Of a stretch of 6,037 bases of DNA, positions 1-5,893 are shown one piece after another. The position numbers and the translations under genes were made by a program. Source of the DNA: DSAR01 sp034437315 (GTDB taxonomy: Bacteria > Chloroflexota > Anaerolineae > B4-G1); NCBI GenBank assembly GCA_034437315.1, contig DAOTUC010000013.1, positions 1-6,037 on the forward strand. The letters are read 5' to 3'. Within the stretch, counting starts at the first letter, position 1; each line of letters starts with the position of its first letter. The notes under the pieces were generated by a model that was not told the origin of the DNA, ran no database searches, and worked only from the letters and a program-made list of their open reading frames with translations.

Positions 1-2691
1 TTCAAGCCGGACCTGATCGCGCTGCTGAACGAATCGAAGTTCGGCGATCACGAGTACACACCCTACCAGATCTACCTCAAGGCGCTCTACGCGTACTTCC
101 GCGACGAAGTGACGGGCGACGACGGCCTCCAACTGCCCGGCGTCCGCTCGGCGGTGGAGTTGACCCGTTTCCAGGAGGACGCGGTCCGCAAGGCGCGCCG
201 CATCCTGGCCCGCTACGACGGGGTGTTGGTGGCCGACTCGGTGGGGCTGGGCAAGACATGGATCGGCAAGAAGCTGCTGGAGGACACCGCCTACCATCGC
301 CGCCAGAAGGCGCTGCTCGTGTGCCCGGCCTCGCTGCGGGCGATGTGGCAGGCCGAATTGCACGAGGCGGCTATCCCGGCCCAGATCGTCTCCCAGGAGA
401 TGATGGGCCGGGAGGATTTCGAGATCCGCCCCTACCGGGACGTTGACGTGATCCTGATTGACGAATCCCACAACTTCCGCAATCACCTGACCAACCGGTA
501 CGAGACGCTCCAGCGACTGATCGCGGCTAACGGCGGCCGTGGTCGCGACGGCGAACGGAAGAAGCTGATCCTGCTGACCGCCACGCCGATCAACAACACC
601 ATCTTCGATCTCTACAACCAGCTGATGCTCTTCGCACAGGACGACCGGACCTACTTCTCTGCCGCGGGCATCGGCGATCTGCGGCGCTTCTTCCTCGACG
701 CCCGCCGTGGAAACGACGGCGGCGAGATGGCGGCTCTCTTCAACTTGCTGGAGGAGGTCGTTGTCCGCCGCACGCGGCCCTTCATCCGCCGCGCTTACCC
801 CGAAGCGACCATCCGCGGCGAACCGATCCACTGGCCCGATCGGAAGCTGCACACCGTGCGCTACAATCTGGCGGAGATCTACGCTGGCATCTACGGGGAT
901 GTCGTCGCTGGCGTGGAGAGCTTGCGCCTGGTGCCCTACAGCCTGGAGGCGTACAAGCGCGTCGAAGTCGAGCAGGACGATTGGGAATTGGGGCGGCAGA
1001 GCGCGCTGGTTGGCATTTTCAAAAGCCGTTACCTCAAGCGTTTCGAGTCGAGCGTGGCCGCCTTCCGCATCAGCGTCCGCCGGGCGCTGGCCTTCCAGAA
1101 GACCTTCCGCGATCTGTTGGGCCAGGGTCTACTGCTCGACAGCGGCAGCTTCCAGAAAGCGTTGCGCTACCTGGAACCGGAGGGGCCGGACGGGGTTGAG
1201 GACGCCGCCGCGCCCGTGTCCCAGGCGGCGCTTCTGGACGATCACGAAGAGGCGCGTTCGATCCTGGACGAACTCGACCCGCTCGACCTGGCGCAGTACG
1301 ACGAAGAACAGTTGGACCAGGCGCTCCAGCATGACATCGCCATCCTGACCGGCATCTGGGAGCGGATCGCGCCAGTGACGCCCGCGCGGGACGCCAAGCT
1401 GCAGGAGATCAAGGGGCTGCTGAGCGGTGAGCTGCGGGGGAAGAAGGCGCTGCTCTTCACTTACTACAGGGACACCGCCCGTTACCTCTACGAGCAGCTT
1501 GCCGGAGATGAGGTCTTCCTCGCCGCGGCCGGGGAGCCGACCATCGCCCGGATGGACGGCGACGTGGCCCCGGCGGATCGGGCGGCGCGCATCGCCCGCT
1601 TTGCGCCAACGGCCAACGACCGGCCTGAGTTGGCGGGCTCGGCGCAGGAGATCGACATCATGGTCTCCACCGACGTGCTCAGCGAGGGACAGAATCTACA
1701 GGACTGCGGCTACCTGGTCAACTACGATTTGCACTGGAACCCGACGCGGATGGTGCAGCGGGCGGGCCGCATCGACCGCATCGGCTCCCCCTTCGAGAGG
1801 CTGTGGGTCTACAACGTCTTCCCGGAGGCCGGGCTGGAACAACTCCTGGGGCTGGTAGAGCGCCTGAGCCGCAAGATCGACGCTATCGACCAAGCGGGCA
1901 TGCTCGACGCCAGCGTGCTGGGGGAGACGGTCCACCCGCGCAATTTCAACACGTTGCAGCGCATCGCCGACGAGGATGAGACGGTCTTCGAGGAGGAGGA
2001 GATGCGGGCCGACCTGGTTTCCAGCGAGTTCCTGCTGGCGACCTTGCAGGACGCGCTGGTCCGGGGGGAGATCGACCTGGACGCGCTGCCCGACGGCATC
2101 CACTCGGGCCGGGAGCGGGCGGGTTACCGGGGACTGTTCTTCTACTTCACCGCGCCCGCCGTCGATGGGGAAGGGGAGGATCATCGTCACTTCTGGCGCT
2201 ACGTCGACCTGGCGAGCGGCCGGATCTTGGACAACCGCTACGAGATCGCGAACCTGATCCGCTGCGGACCCGACGAGCCGCGCGTTGTGGGCAAGGGCGT
2301 GGACGTGTTCGAGATCCAGGAGCGGGTCATCGTCGACATCCTGGGCAGCGTGCAGCACCGGCAGGCGGTGGAGGCGGCGCCCAAGATCGTCGATCCGGTG
2401 CAGCAGTTGGCGGCGACCGTCTTGCAGGCGCAGCGGGCCAACCCGACCGTGGCGTGGGCGGAGGCGCGGGCCGCGTTGCGGGCGTTGCAGAAACCGTTGC
2501 CGAGGGCCTACGTCAGGGATTTGCGCGCGGCCTACGAAACGTACCAGCGAGAGGGGGACGCAGCGGCATTGTTGGCCGCGGTGCAGGCGCTGGAGGCCGA
2601 AACGCCAGAATCGGCGGGTGAGACATTCCCGGCGCAGCAATTGACGCGGGAGGATTTGCATCTGGTCTGCTGGGAGTATGTTTGGTCGTAA
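1..2691 (+). CDS. SNF2-family helicase, probable PLD-SNF2 fusion (5' end missing)
   Basis: This is an ATP-dependent SNF2/HepA-type superfamily-2 helicase or translocase acting on double-stranded DNA. The frame is open from base 1, so the true start lies upstream; 896 codons are visible and it ends with TAA. Counting codons from base 1: residues 1-36 (FKPDLIALLNESKFGDHEYTP...) resemble the linker after the N-terminal phospholipase-D-like domain in PLD-SNF2 fusions; RFQ at 56-58; Walker A VGLGKT at 81-86; motif Ia LLVCPASL about 105-112; Walker B DESH at 154-157; motif III TATP at 193-196; a long mostly helical insert about 215-480; then the second RecA lobe with STDVLSEGQNL (556-566) and QRAGRIDRIG (586-595). 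All ATPase motifs are intact. About 300 C-terminal residues follow without a recognised domain. Such fusions often sit with DNA methyltransferases in defence or restriction loci, but no partner is visible here, so a defence role is inference. The PLD catalytic HKD motifs would be upstream and cannot be checked. Confidence 0.93.
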   Translation, partial: FKPDLIALLNESKFGDHEYTPYQIYLKALYAYFRDEVTGDDGLQLPGVRSAVELTRFQEDAVRKARRILARYDGVLVADSVGLGKTWIGKKLLEDTAYHRRQKALLVCPASLRAMWQAELHEAAIPAQIVSQEMMGREDFEIRPYRDVDVILIDESHNFRNHLTNRYETLQRLIAANGGRGRDGERKKLILLTATPINNTIFDLYNQLMLFAQDDRTYFSAAGIGDLRRFFLDARRGNDGGEMAALFNLLEEVVVRRTRPFIRRAYPEATIRGEPIHWPDRKLHTVRYNLAEIYAGIYGDVVAGVESLRLVPYSLEAYKRVEVEQDDWELGRQSALVGIFKSRYLKRFESSVAAFRISVRRALAFQKTFRDLLGQGLLLDSGSFQKALRYLEPEGPDGVEDAAAPVSQAALLDDHEEARSILDELDPLDLAQYDEEQLDQALQHDIAILTGIWERIAPVTPARDAKLQEIKGLLSGELRGKKALLFTYYRDTARYLYEQLAGDEVFLAAAGEPTIARMDGDVAPADRAARIARFAPTANDRPELAGSAQEIDIMVSTDVLSEGQNLQDCGYLVNYDLHWNPTRMVQRAGRIDRIGSPFERLWVYNVFPEAGLEQLLGLVERLSRKIDAIDQAGMLDASVLGETVHPRNFNTLQRIADEDETVFEEEEMRADLVSSEFLLATLQDALVRGEIDLDALPDGIHSGRERAGYRGLFFYFTAPAVDGEGEDHRHFWRYVDLASGRILDNRYEIANLIRCGPDEPRVVGKGVDVFEIQERVIVDILGSVQHRQAVEAAPKIVDPVQQLAATVLQAQRANPTVAWAEARAALRALQKPLPRAYVRDLRAAYETYQREGDAAALLAAVQALEAETPESAGETFPAQQLTREDLHLVCWEYVWS

Positions 2692-2907
2692 AGCGAGATA
2701 GTGTTGTGCGGCAATGTCAGTGTGAGATCGCAGGAGTGAAGATTGGAATATCCTGACCTTTTCCTGAAACTGGCTTCTCAAGATGCTGAAGTATGTTGCT
2801 TGTCTGTCTGCAAAGCCATATCATTTATGGAGACTTGAGAATGAAAAATTATCAATACAGGCTCTCTGGTAGTTCGCATGCTCAACTTAGCAAGCGGTCA
2901 ATTTTTC

Positions 2908-2988
2908 GCCACGAATTTTCACTAATCTTTGGGTTTTTCGTGTCCATTCGTGCAAACCTGTCCTGAGCGTAGTCGAAGGATTCGTGGC
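2908..2988. repeat. Small intergenic repeat with 9-bp inverted ends, contains the 'CPERSRR' repeat
   Basis: The ends GCCACGAAT (2908-2916) and ATTCGTGGC (2980-2988) are perfect inverted copies bounding 81 bp. A further CATTCGTG lies inside at 2945-2952. The segment 2961-2980 begins TCCTGAGCGTAG and ends with CGAAGGA; this word, preceded by CCTG, is dispersed in many environmental genomes and is familiar because its translation gives the spurious peptide CPERSRR. Its family and function are unknown to me; a non-autonomous mobile or REP-like origin is inference. Confidence 0.55.
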
Positions 2989-3047
2989 TCATCTCTCACC
3001 GCGACCATGCGAAATCCCAAAGAACCTCCACTATCTTTCCACAATGT

Positions 3048-3054
3048 AGAGGAG
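3048..3054 (+). promoter_or_regulatory. Ribosome binding site for the frame at 3062
   Basis: AGAGGAG lies 7 bases before the ATG at 3062. This good Shine-Dalgarno match is the main reason to treat the following short, interrupted frame as a former or real gene rather than as chance. Confidence 0.5.
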
Positions 3055-3061
3055 TTGTGCT

Positions 3062-3334
3062 ATGGAATTCGCCGAGACAATCGCTCAGCATCACCGACGT
3101 ATCGGGCGACAGGGAGCAAGCGAAGTATGAGACACCTACTCGATACCTCTATCGTCCGTATTGGGACTCCCAGACTACGCACAGGAAGCGCCGCCCAATG
3201 CTGTGCGACTCGACTTTTACGAGGTAGAGACGTGGGCCCCTCTCATGAGGCAGAAACAGCAGAGAGTGAAGCAGGTTGACGATTTGTTCAGTTCAATTGC
3301 GCGGTGTATGCGCAGACAAGGAGGCATCCTATGA
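3062..3334 (+). pseudogene. Unrecognised small protein gene with in-frame TGA
   Basis: From the ATG with a good ribosome binding site the frame reads 22 residues (MEFAETIAQHH...GASEV), meets TGA at 3128-3130, then stays open in the same frame for 67 more codons (starting DTYSIPLSS, ending RRQGGIL) to a TGA at 3332-3334. That last stop overlaps the next gene's ATG at 3331 as ATGA, a normal coupling arrangement. The downstream part has protein-like composition, with an acidic/aromatic stretch LDFYEVETWAPL and a basic helical stretch MRQKQQRVKQVDDLF. I do not recognise the family. The simplest reading is a gene of about 90 residues disabled by one nonsense change. A real 22-residue peptide followed by chance openness, or a sequencing error, are the alternatives. 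TGA is used as the ordinary stop for the intact gene at 3731, which argues against general recoding. Confidence 0.4.
3318..3324 (+). promoter_or_regulatory. Strong ribosome binding site setting the start at 3331
   Basis: AAGGAGG lies 6 bases before the ATG at 3331. It decides that start over the upstream in-frame GTG at 3304, which has no such site and would add only an unconvincing nine-residue extension. The site sits inside the last codons of the preceding frame, consistent with translational coupling. Confidence 0.8.
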
Positions 3335-3722
3335 GCAATCGTGTACAGTGGATCGAACACAAGGGGGAGCGCATGATCTTCTGCGACTATTCCAACATCC
3401 AGTCTGAGGAAGCGTTCATCCGGGCGATTGAGGAGACGGAGGCGGAGGCGGAGGTGCTGGAACAGGCCCCGGGGACGCTGATTTTGATGCTGATCGACGT
3501 GACGGGCTCGCGCATCACATCGAAGGTAACCGGCCGGGCCAGGGAGCTGTCGGCCGCCGCCCGGGCCAAGGAAATCCCCAGCAGCCCACCGCGATCGTGG
3601 GCGTGTCCAGTCCAGCGCAAAAGGCGGTCGTCATGGCGTTACAATTCTTGAGGCCAGACCTGCGCATGGTCGAAAGTATCCCGGCGGCCAAGGACTGGCT
3701 GGTCAGCCGGGTGAGCGAGTAG
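3331..3722 (+). pseudogene. SpoIIAA-like (STAS/SEC14-fold) protein, single-base frameshift
   Basis: The protein begins MSNRVQWIEHKGERMIFCDYS and continues through LILMLIDVTGSRITSKVTGRARELSAAARAKEIPSS in the frame of the ATG. The family continuation PTAIVGVSSPAQKAVVMALQFLRPDL...AAKDWLVSRVSE is then found in the frame one base back, ending with TAG at 3720-3722. Joining the frames gives about 130 residues, normal for small SpoIIAA-like proteins, which adopt a STAS-like alpha/beta fold; their roles are mostly unknown. The break falls at a short C-run near 3586, where CCCACC stands in place of an expected CCCCACC. Unshifted translation would stop at 3651 with an unrelated 20-residue tail. No slippery heptamer or stimulatory structure is evident, so a real deletion or a sequencing error is likelier than programmed frameshifting. 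The gene lies between the 3062 frame (ATGA overlap) and the dehydrogenase (8-base gap). Confidence 0.8.
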
Positions 3723-3730
3723 CCAGCGCT

Positions 3731-4609
3731 ATGACACAGTCGAACGTGCTCCTGCGTGGTCAGGTCTGCATGGTGACGGGCGCCGCCTCGGGTATAGGCG
3801 CGGCGACCGCCCGCGCGCTGGCGCAGCGCGGTGCAACCGTGATCCTCGTGGACCGCGACGCAGAAAAGGGTCCGAGCACGGCTAAGCAGATCGAGCGGCA
3901 GACAGGTGACGGGGCTGTCGAGTTTATGCAGGCCGATCTCTCGGCGCAGCAAGAGATTCGCCGGCTGGTGCAGCAATTCCAGAACCGCCACCGGCGACTG
4001 GACGTACTGGTGAACAACGCCGGGGCGATTTTTGCCCGCCGGCAGGAGTCCGTCGATGGAATCGAGATGACGTTCGCCCTCAACTACCTGGGCTACTTTT
4101 TGTTGACTAATCTGCTGCTGGATATGCTCAAGGCCAGCGCCCCAGCCCGGATCGTCAACGTTTCCTCCCGCTCCCACGCCCGGGCGCGGATCAATTTCGA
4201 CGACCTGCAAAGCCGGTCGGGGTATCGGGGGCTGCAAGCGTACGCGCATTCCAAGCTGGCCATCGTGCTGTTCACCTACGAACTGGCGCGGCGGCTGGAG
4301 GGGACGGGTGTGACGGCGAACGCGCTCCATCCGGGGCTGGTTGCGACCGGCTTTGGGACGAAGCACGGTGGCGTCCTGGGCCTGGTTATGCGCCTGTTTC
4401 GCCCGGCGTTCAGCACCCCCGAACAGGGTGCGCAGACGAGCATCTATCTGGCGATCTCGCCGGAGGTGGAAGGGGTAACGGGGAAGTACTTTGTCGGGTG
4501 CAAGGCCATTCCATCGTCCCCCGCTTCCTACGACCCGGTCACTGCCCGCCGGTTGTGGCAAGTGAACGCGGCTTACACCAAACTCGTTCAAGGAAAAGCG
4601 CCGGGCTGA
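3731..4609 (+). CDS. Short-chain dehydrogenase/reductase, retinol-dehydrogenase-like
   Basis: This 292-residue NAD(P)-dependent oxidoreductase is of the classical SDR type and most like the retinol dehydrogenase/WWOX-type branch. Visible motifs are: dinucleotide-binding TGAASGIG at 16-23; D41-R42 at the end of the second strand, leaving NAD versus NADP preference open; NNAG at 95-98; structural Asn118 in FALNYLG; VNVSS at 142-146 carrying the catalytic Ser; the branch-typical INFDDLQ at 154-160; catalytic YAHSK with Tyr171 and Lys175; and HPG at 200-202. It has no signal peptide or membrane anchor, so it should be cytosolic. The substrate cannot be predicted. The ATG at 3731 is chosen because the next Met would cut into the Rossmann fold. 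No strong ribosome binding site is visible, and it begins 8 bases after the stop of the SpoIIAA-like gene, so coupled translation is likely; it may suffer if that upstream gene is truly frameshifted. Confidence 0.95.
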   Translation: MTQSNVLLRGQVCMVTGAASGIGAATARALAQRGATVILVDRDAEKGPSTAKQIERQTGDGAVEFMQADLSAQQEIRRLVQQFQNRHRRLDVLVNNAGAIFARRQESVDGIEMTFALNYLGYFLLTNLLLDMLKASAPARIVNVSSRSHARARINFDDLQSRSGYRGLQAYAHSKLAIVLFTYELARRLEGTGVTANALHPGLVATGFGTKHGGVLGLVMRLFRPAFSTPEQGAQTSIYLAISPEVEGVTGKYFVGCKAIPSSPASYDPVTARRLWQVNAAYTKLVQGKAPG

Positions 4610-4680
4610 TGCAGCCGGGAAGTCCTTCGAGGATAAGTCGTAGCCGGTTTTCCGTCGTTGCCTTTGAGCAAATCTCCGGG

Positions 4681-4704
4681 GACACCACTTCCGAACCTGG
4701 TGTC
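4681..4704. repeat. Hairpin downstream of the dehydrogenase
   Basis: GACACCA (4681-4687) and TGGTGTC (4698-4704) pair perfectly over 7 bp around a 10-base loop (CTTCCGAACC). No T-run follows on either strand, so it is not a classical terminator, although it lies about 70 bases after the stop and could protect or end the message. It may belong to a dispersed palindrome family. Confidence 0.45.
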
Positions 4705-4731
4705 TGGTGCTGATAATATGAGGAGCTACGA

Positions 4732-4769
4732 AGTCAACTACTACCGGCTAAAGCCGGTAGTAGTTGACT
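4732..4769. repeat. Perfect 18-bp-arm palindrome at the edge of the beta-propeller remnant
   Basis: AGTCAACTACTACCGGCT (4732-4749) and its exact reverse complement (4752-4769) are separated by only two bases. In RNA this would form a stem of about 16-17 bp capped by a GCUAAAGC-type loop. The CCGGCTAAAGCCGG core resembles the hairpins inside the element at 5309-5558, suggesting a REP-like family. It lies between the dehydrogenase and the truncated propeller frame. No T-run follows, so termination would be atypical. It also places a TAG (4761-4763) directly before the open propeller frame. Confidence 0.75.
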
Positions 4770-5285
4770 GAAGAGAGTCATCCTGGCCCTATCGTCCGGG
4801 ATTTCGATGCGCTGCTGACCTATATTGACGCCTTTGGCGTGGCGGTCGACGTCTCGCGCAACCTGATCTACGTCTCCAGCGTCGGCGAGGGCCGCCTCGC
4901 GATCATCGACGGACAGACGGAGAAGCTGGTGGATAAGTTCAAATTCCGGCGCAGCGACGGGCGCGTCATCCCTCTGCTGGTCCTGGCGGCGAACCCGAAC
5001 CTGGGCCCGGCGGGTCATCTGTGGCTCGTCACCTCCAGTGCCGAGACGGATGGGGAGGATCAAGCGTTATTGATCCACAGGTGGCCGGCTGTGAGCGCGT
5101 CCCGGACAATCGACCAGCTCCAGGATTTCCAATCGGGCATCCCCATCGACCTGGCCCACTACCCCAAGTGGGGCATCGCCATCGACTCGCAGACGAACCG
5201 CGTCTGGATCCCCAGCATCGAAAGCGAGCTGGTCAACGTGGTGCAGGATGGAGAACCGGTCGATGAGGGGTTGATGGGTTGGTAG
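4764..5285 (+). pseudogene. YVTN/YncE-like beta-propeller fragment
   Basis: The frame is open from just after TAG 4761-4763 to TAG 5283-5285 (173 codons). It contains about three propeller blades: FGVAVDVSRNLIYVSS...LAIIDGQTEKLVDKF (24-59); a divergent VLAANPNLGPAGHLWLVTSS...LLIHRW (about 69-107); and WGIAIDSQTNRVWIPSIESELVNVVQDG (136-163). The 'G-A-D-N-Y/W-V' blade pattern is that of YVTN/NHL-type repeats, whose complete proteins have six or seven blades and are usually secreted or periplasmic. Here there is no ATG, no ribosome binding site and no signal peptide; the only possible start, TTG 4764, lies inside the right arm of the palindrome. The front of the gene therefore appears to have been lost where the palindrome sits, and the tail probably ends early too (the last blade is followed only by DEGLMGW). 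It is most likely a dead fragment; expression as a short protein is unlikely. Confidence 0.7.
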
Positions 5286-5308
5286 ATTGTTAGGTGTCTA
5301 GGTCGCTT

Positions 5309-5558
5309 TGACAAGCCCTCTCCACTCGGATTCATTTTCAGCATAGCAAAAACGGTATGTTGCCAGAGACGTAAACCCGGCGATTAAAATCGCGGGCAGC
5401 CGCGTGTCGCAAGCGACACGTTGCGAAGTCCACCTACGTGGACTGTAGTCGGCGTAGGCCGACTTTGCAGGTCGTAGCACGCGGTTTCAACCGCTGTGCC
5501 GTTGTCCAAAACATACCTGTTTGAGCGTGCTGAAAATGAACTCGGAGGGGGTTTGTCA
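5309..5558. mobile_element. MITE-like foldback element with long imperfect terminal inverted repeats
   Basis: The left arm 5309-5361 (TGACAAGCCCTC...ACGGTATGTT) and right arm 5510-5558 (AACATACCTG... to ...GGTTTGTCA) are imperfect inverted copies of about 50 bp. Shared blocks are AACATACC/GGTATGTT, TGCTGAAAATGAA/TTCATTTTCAGCA and the outer TGACAA(G/A)CCC. The arms enclose about 150 bp of consecutive small hairpins and no gene, so the whole 250 bp could fold on itself. The structure fits a non-autonomous element moved by a transposase supplied elsewhere. A target duplication is not clear (at most TT on each side). It lies just after the propeller fragment and abuts the minus-strand remnant. 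Confidence 0.65.
5376..5499. repeat. Cluster of five tandem small hairpins inside the foldback element
   Basis: Five adjacent palindromes are visible. (1) 5376-5396: CCC, a one-base bulge, GCGAT, loop TAAA, ATCGC, GGG. (2) 5403-5420: CGTGTCGC-AA-GCGACACG. (3) 5427-5444: AGTCCAC-CTAC-GTGGACT. (4) 5447-5464: AGTCGGC-GTAG-GCCGACT. (5) 5477-5499: GCAC-GCGGTT-TC-AACCGC-T-GTGC, with one bulged base. They differ in sequence but share size and spacing, like mosaic REP/BIME palindromes. Similar strings of hairpins recur between genes in several environmental phyla. Their role is unknown; they could be binding sites for a REP-type Y1 transposase or structured RNA. Confidence 0.75.
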
Positions 5559-5753
5559 TTTATGTATCCTCGTCGGCGCCTCACGCTCAGCGATAATCTG
5601 TAATAGCTGATCCCTGAATTGCTCTTTATTGAGAAGACGCTCGCTTGCCACAGCCCGCCCCACCCTTATCGCGTGGACCACAACCGGCGCTGGACGCTCT
5701 AGCGAGGCGCGTTGCTCCTGCGGGAACCAGTTACGTGACGAGGCCGCCGTCAC
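5556..5753 (-). pseudogene. Possible minus-strand gene remnant, unrecognised
   Basis: On the minus strand a frame reads NWFPQEQRASLERPAPVVVHAIRVGRAVASERLLNK and on to IIAEREAPTRIHK, then stops at a TGA (5556-5558) that is the outermost base triplet of the foldback element. The composition looks like a real protein end, with an alternating beta stretch and an amphipathic helix. I recognise no family. The frame begins at a GTG (5753) without a ribosome binding site. Just upstream a different minus frame (...FAPDFAPGGTIDNKRDGGLVT, then TAA) also looks protein-like, as if a frameshift separates two parts of one gene. It may be a broken gene cut by the element, or chance. Confidence 0.25.
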
Positions 5754-5845
5754 GCTTGTTGTCTATTGTTCCGCCTGGAGCAAAATCAGGTGCAAATAGC
5801 CGCTTTTTACATATAATCTTGCGGAAAATATCTATGTAGACAAAT

Positions 5846-5874
5846 ATTATAACAAAATTGCAATACGATTGCAA
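5846..5874 (-). promoter_or_regulatory. Minus-strand sigma70-type promoter
   Basis: Read on the minus strand, -35 TTGCAA (5869-5874) is followed after exactly 17 bases by a perfect -10 TATAAT (5846-5851), predicting a start near 5838. It would transcribe leftward through the minus-strand remnant toward the foldback element. The -10 match and spacing are ideal, but the region is AT-rich, which raises the chance of accidental matches. Confidence 0.45.
5858..5874. promoter_or_regulatory. 17-bp palindrome between divergent promoters, candidate operator
   Basis: TTGCAAT-ACG-ATTGCAA is a perfect inverted repeat with 7-bp arms. It overlaps the minus-strand -35 box and lies about 23 bases before the plus-strand -10 box, a position that suits a repressor or activator controlling both directions. 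No regulator gene is visible in the window. Confidence 0.35.
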
Positions 5875-5893
5875 CGTTGTGAGCCGTTTTTTG

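Larger units (their letters stand above)
2692..3061. other. Gene-free, repeat-bearing intergenic region
   Basis: No credible gene is seen between the helicase stop and the ribosome binding site of the next frame. The stretch is AT-richer than its neighbours. It contains an inverted pair TTCTCAAG (2775-2782) and CTTGAGAA (2834-2841), about 50 bases apart, and the repeat at 2908-2988. No GC-rich stem followed by a T-run is present after the helicase, so its terminator was not found. The drop in GC and the repeat content suggest a boundary between the helicase locus and the downstream genes. Confidence 0.6.

Noticed and set aside
109..2691. GTG at 109 as the helicase start
   Set aside because: The frame is open and family-like from base 1, so 109 is internal; the true start is upstream of the window.
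1696..2781. Long minus-strand open frame opposite the helicase end
   Set aside because: It is the GC-skewed shadow of a clearly coding plus-strand frame, is rich in Arg, Gln and Leu, and shows no domain.
2841..2966. 41-residue plus-strand frame MKNYQYRLSG... ending inside the repeat
   Set aside because: Its second half is repeat sequence and its stop lies within the repeat; the weak GGAG upstream is not enough to support a gene.
3128..3190. Selenocysteine insertion at the in-frame TGA
   Set aside because: Only a tight TGGGA/TCCCA self-complement is seen downstream, with too small a loop for a bacterial SECIS, and the protein is not a recognisable redox enzyme.
2929..3279. 116-codon plus-strand frame starting MGFSCPFVQTCPERSRR
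   Set aside because: It is translated from the dispersed intergenic repeat; CPERSRR is a known kind of spurious annotation, and the better-signalled frame at 3062 overlaps it.
3577..3600. Programmed -1 frameshift in the SpoIIAA-like gene
   Set aside because: No X XXY YYZ slippery heptamer in the right phase and no clear downstream stem; a missing C is simpler.
3515..4591. Long minus-strand open frame opposite the dehydrogenase
   Set aside because: It spans the frameshifted gene and the dehydrogenase on the wrong strand; the plus strand has complete SDR motifs, so this is a shadow.
4601..4618. Hairpin CCGG-G-CTG/CAG-CCGG at the dehydrogenase stop as terminator
   Set aside because: It has a bulge, overlaps the stop codon and lacks a following T-run.
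5376..5499. CRISPR array
   Set aside because: The units are different palindromes without an identical direct repeat or uniform spacers.
5645..5839. 64-codon plus-strand frame MPQPAPPLSRG...
   Set aside because: It is proline/arginine-rich shadow sequence opposite the minus-strand remnant, with no ribosome binding site and an AT-rich tail.
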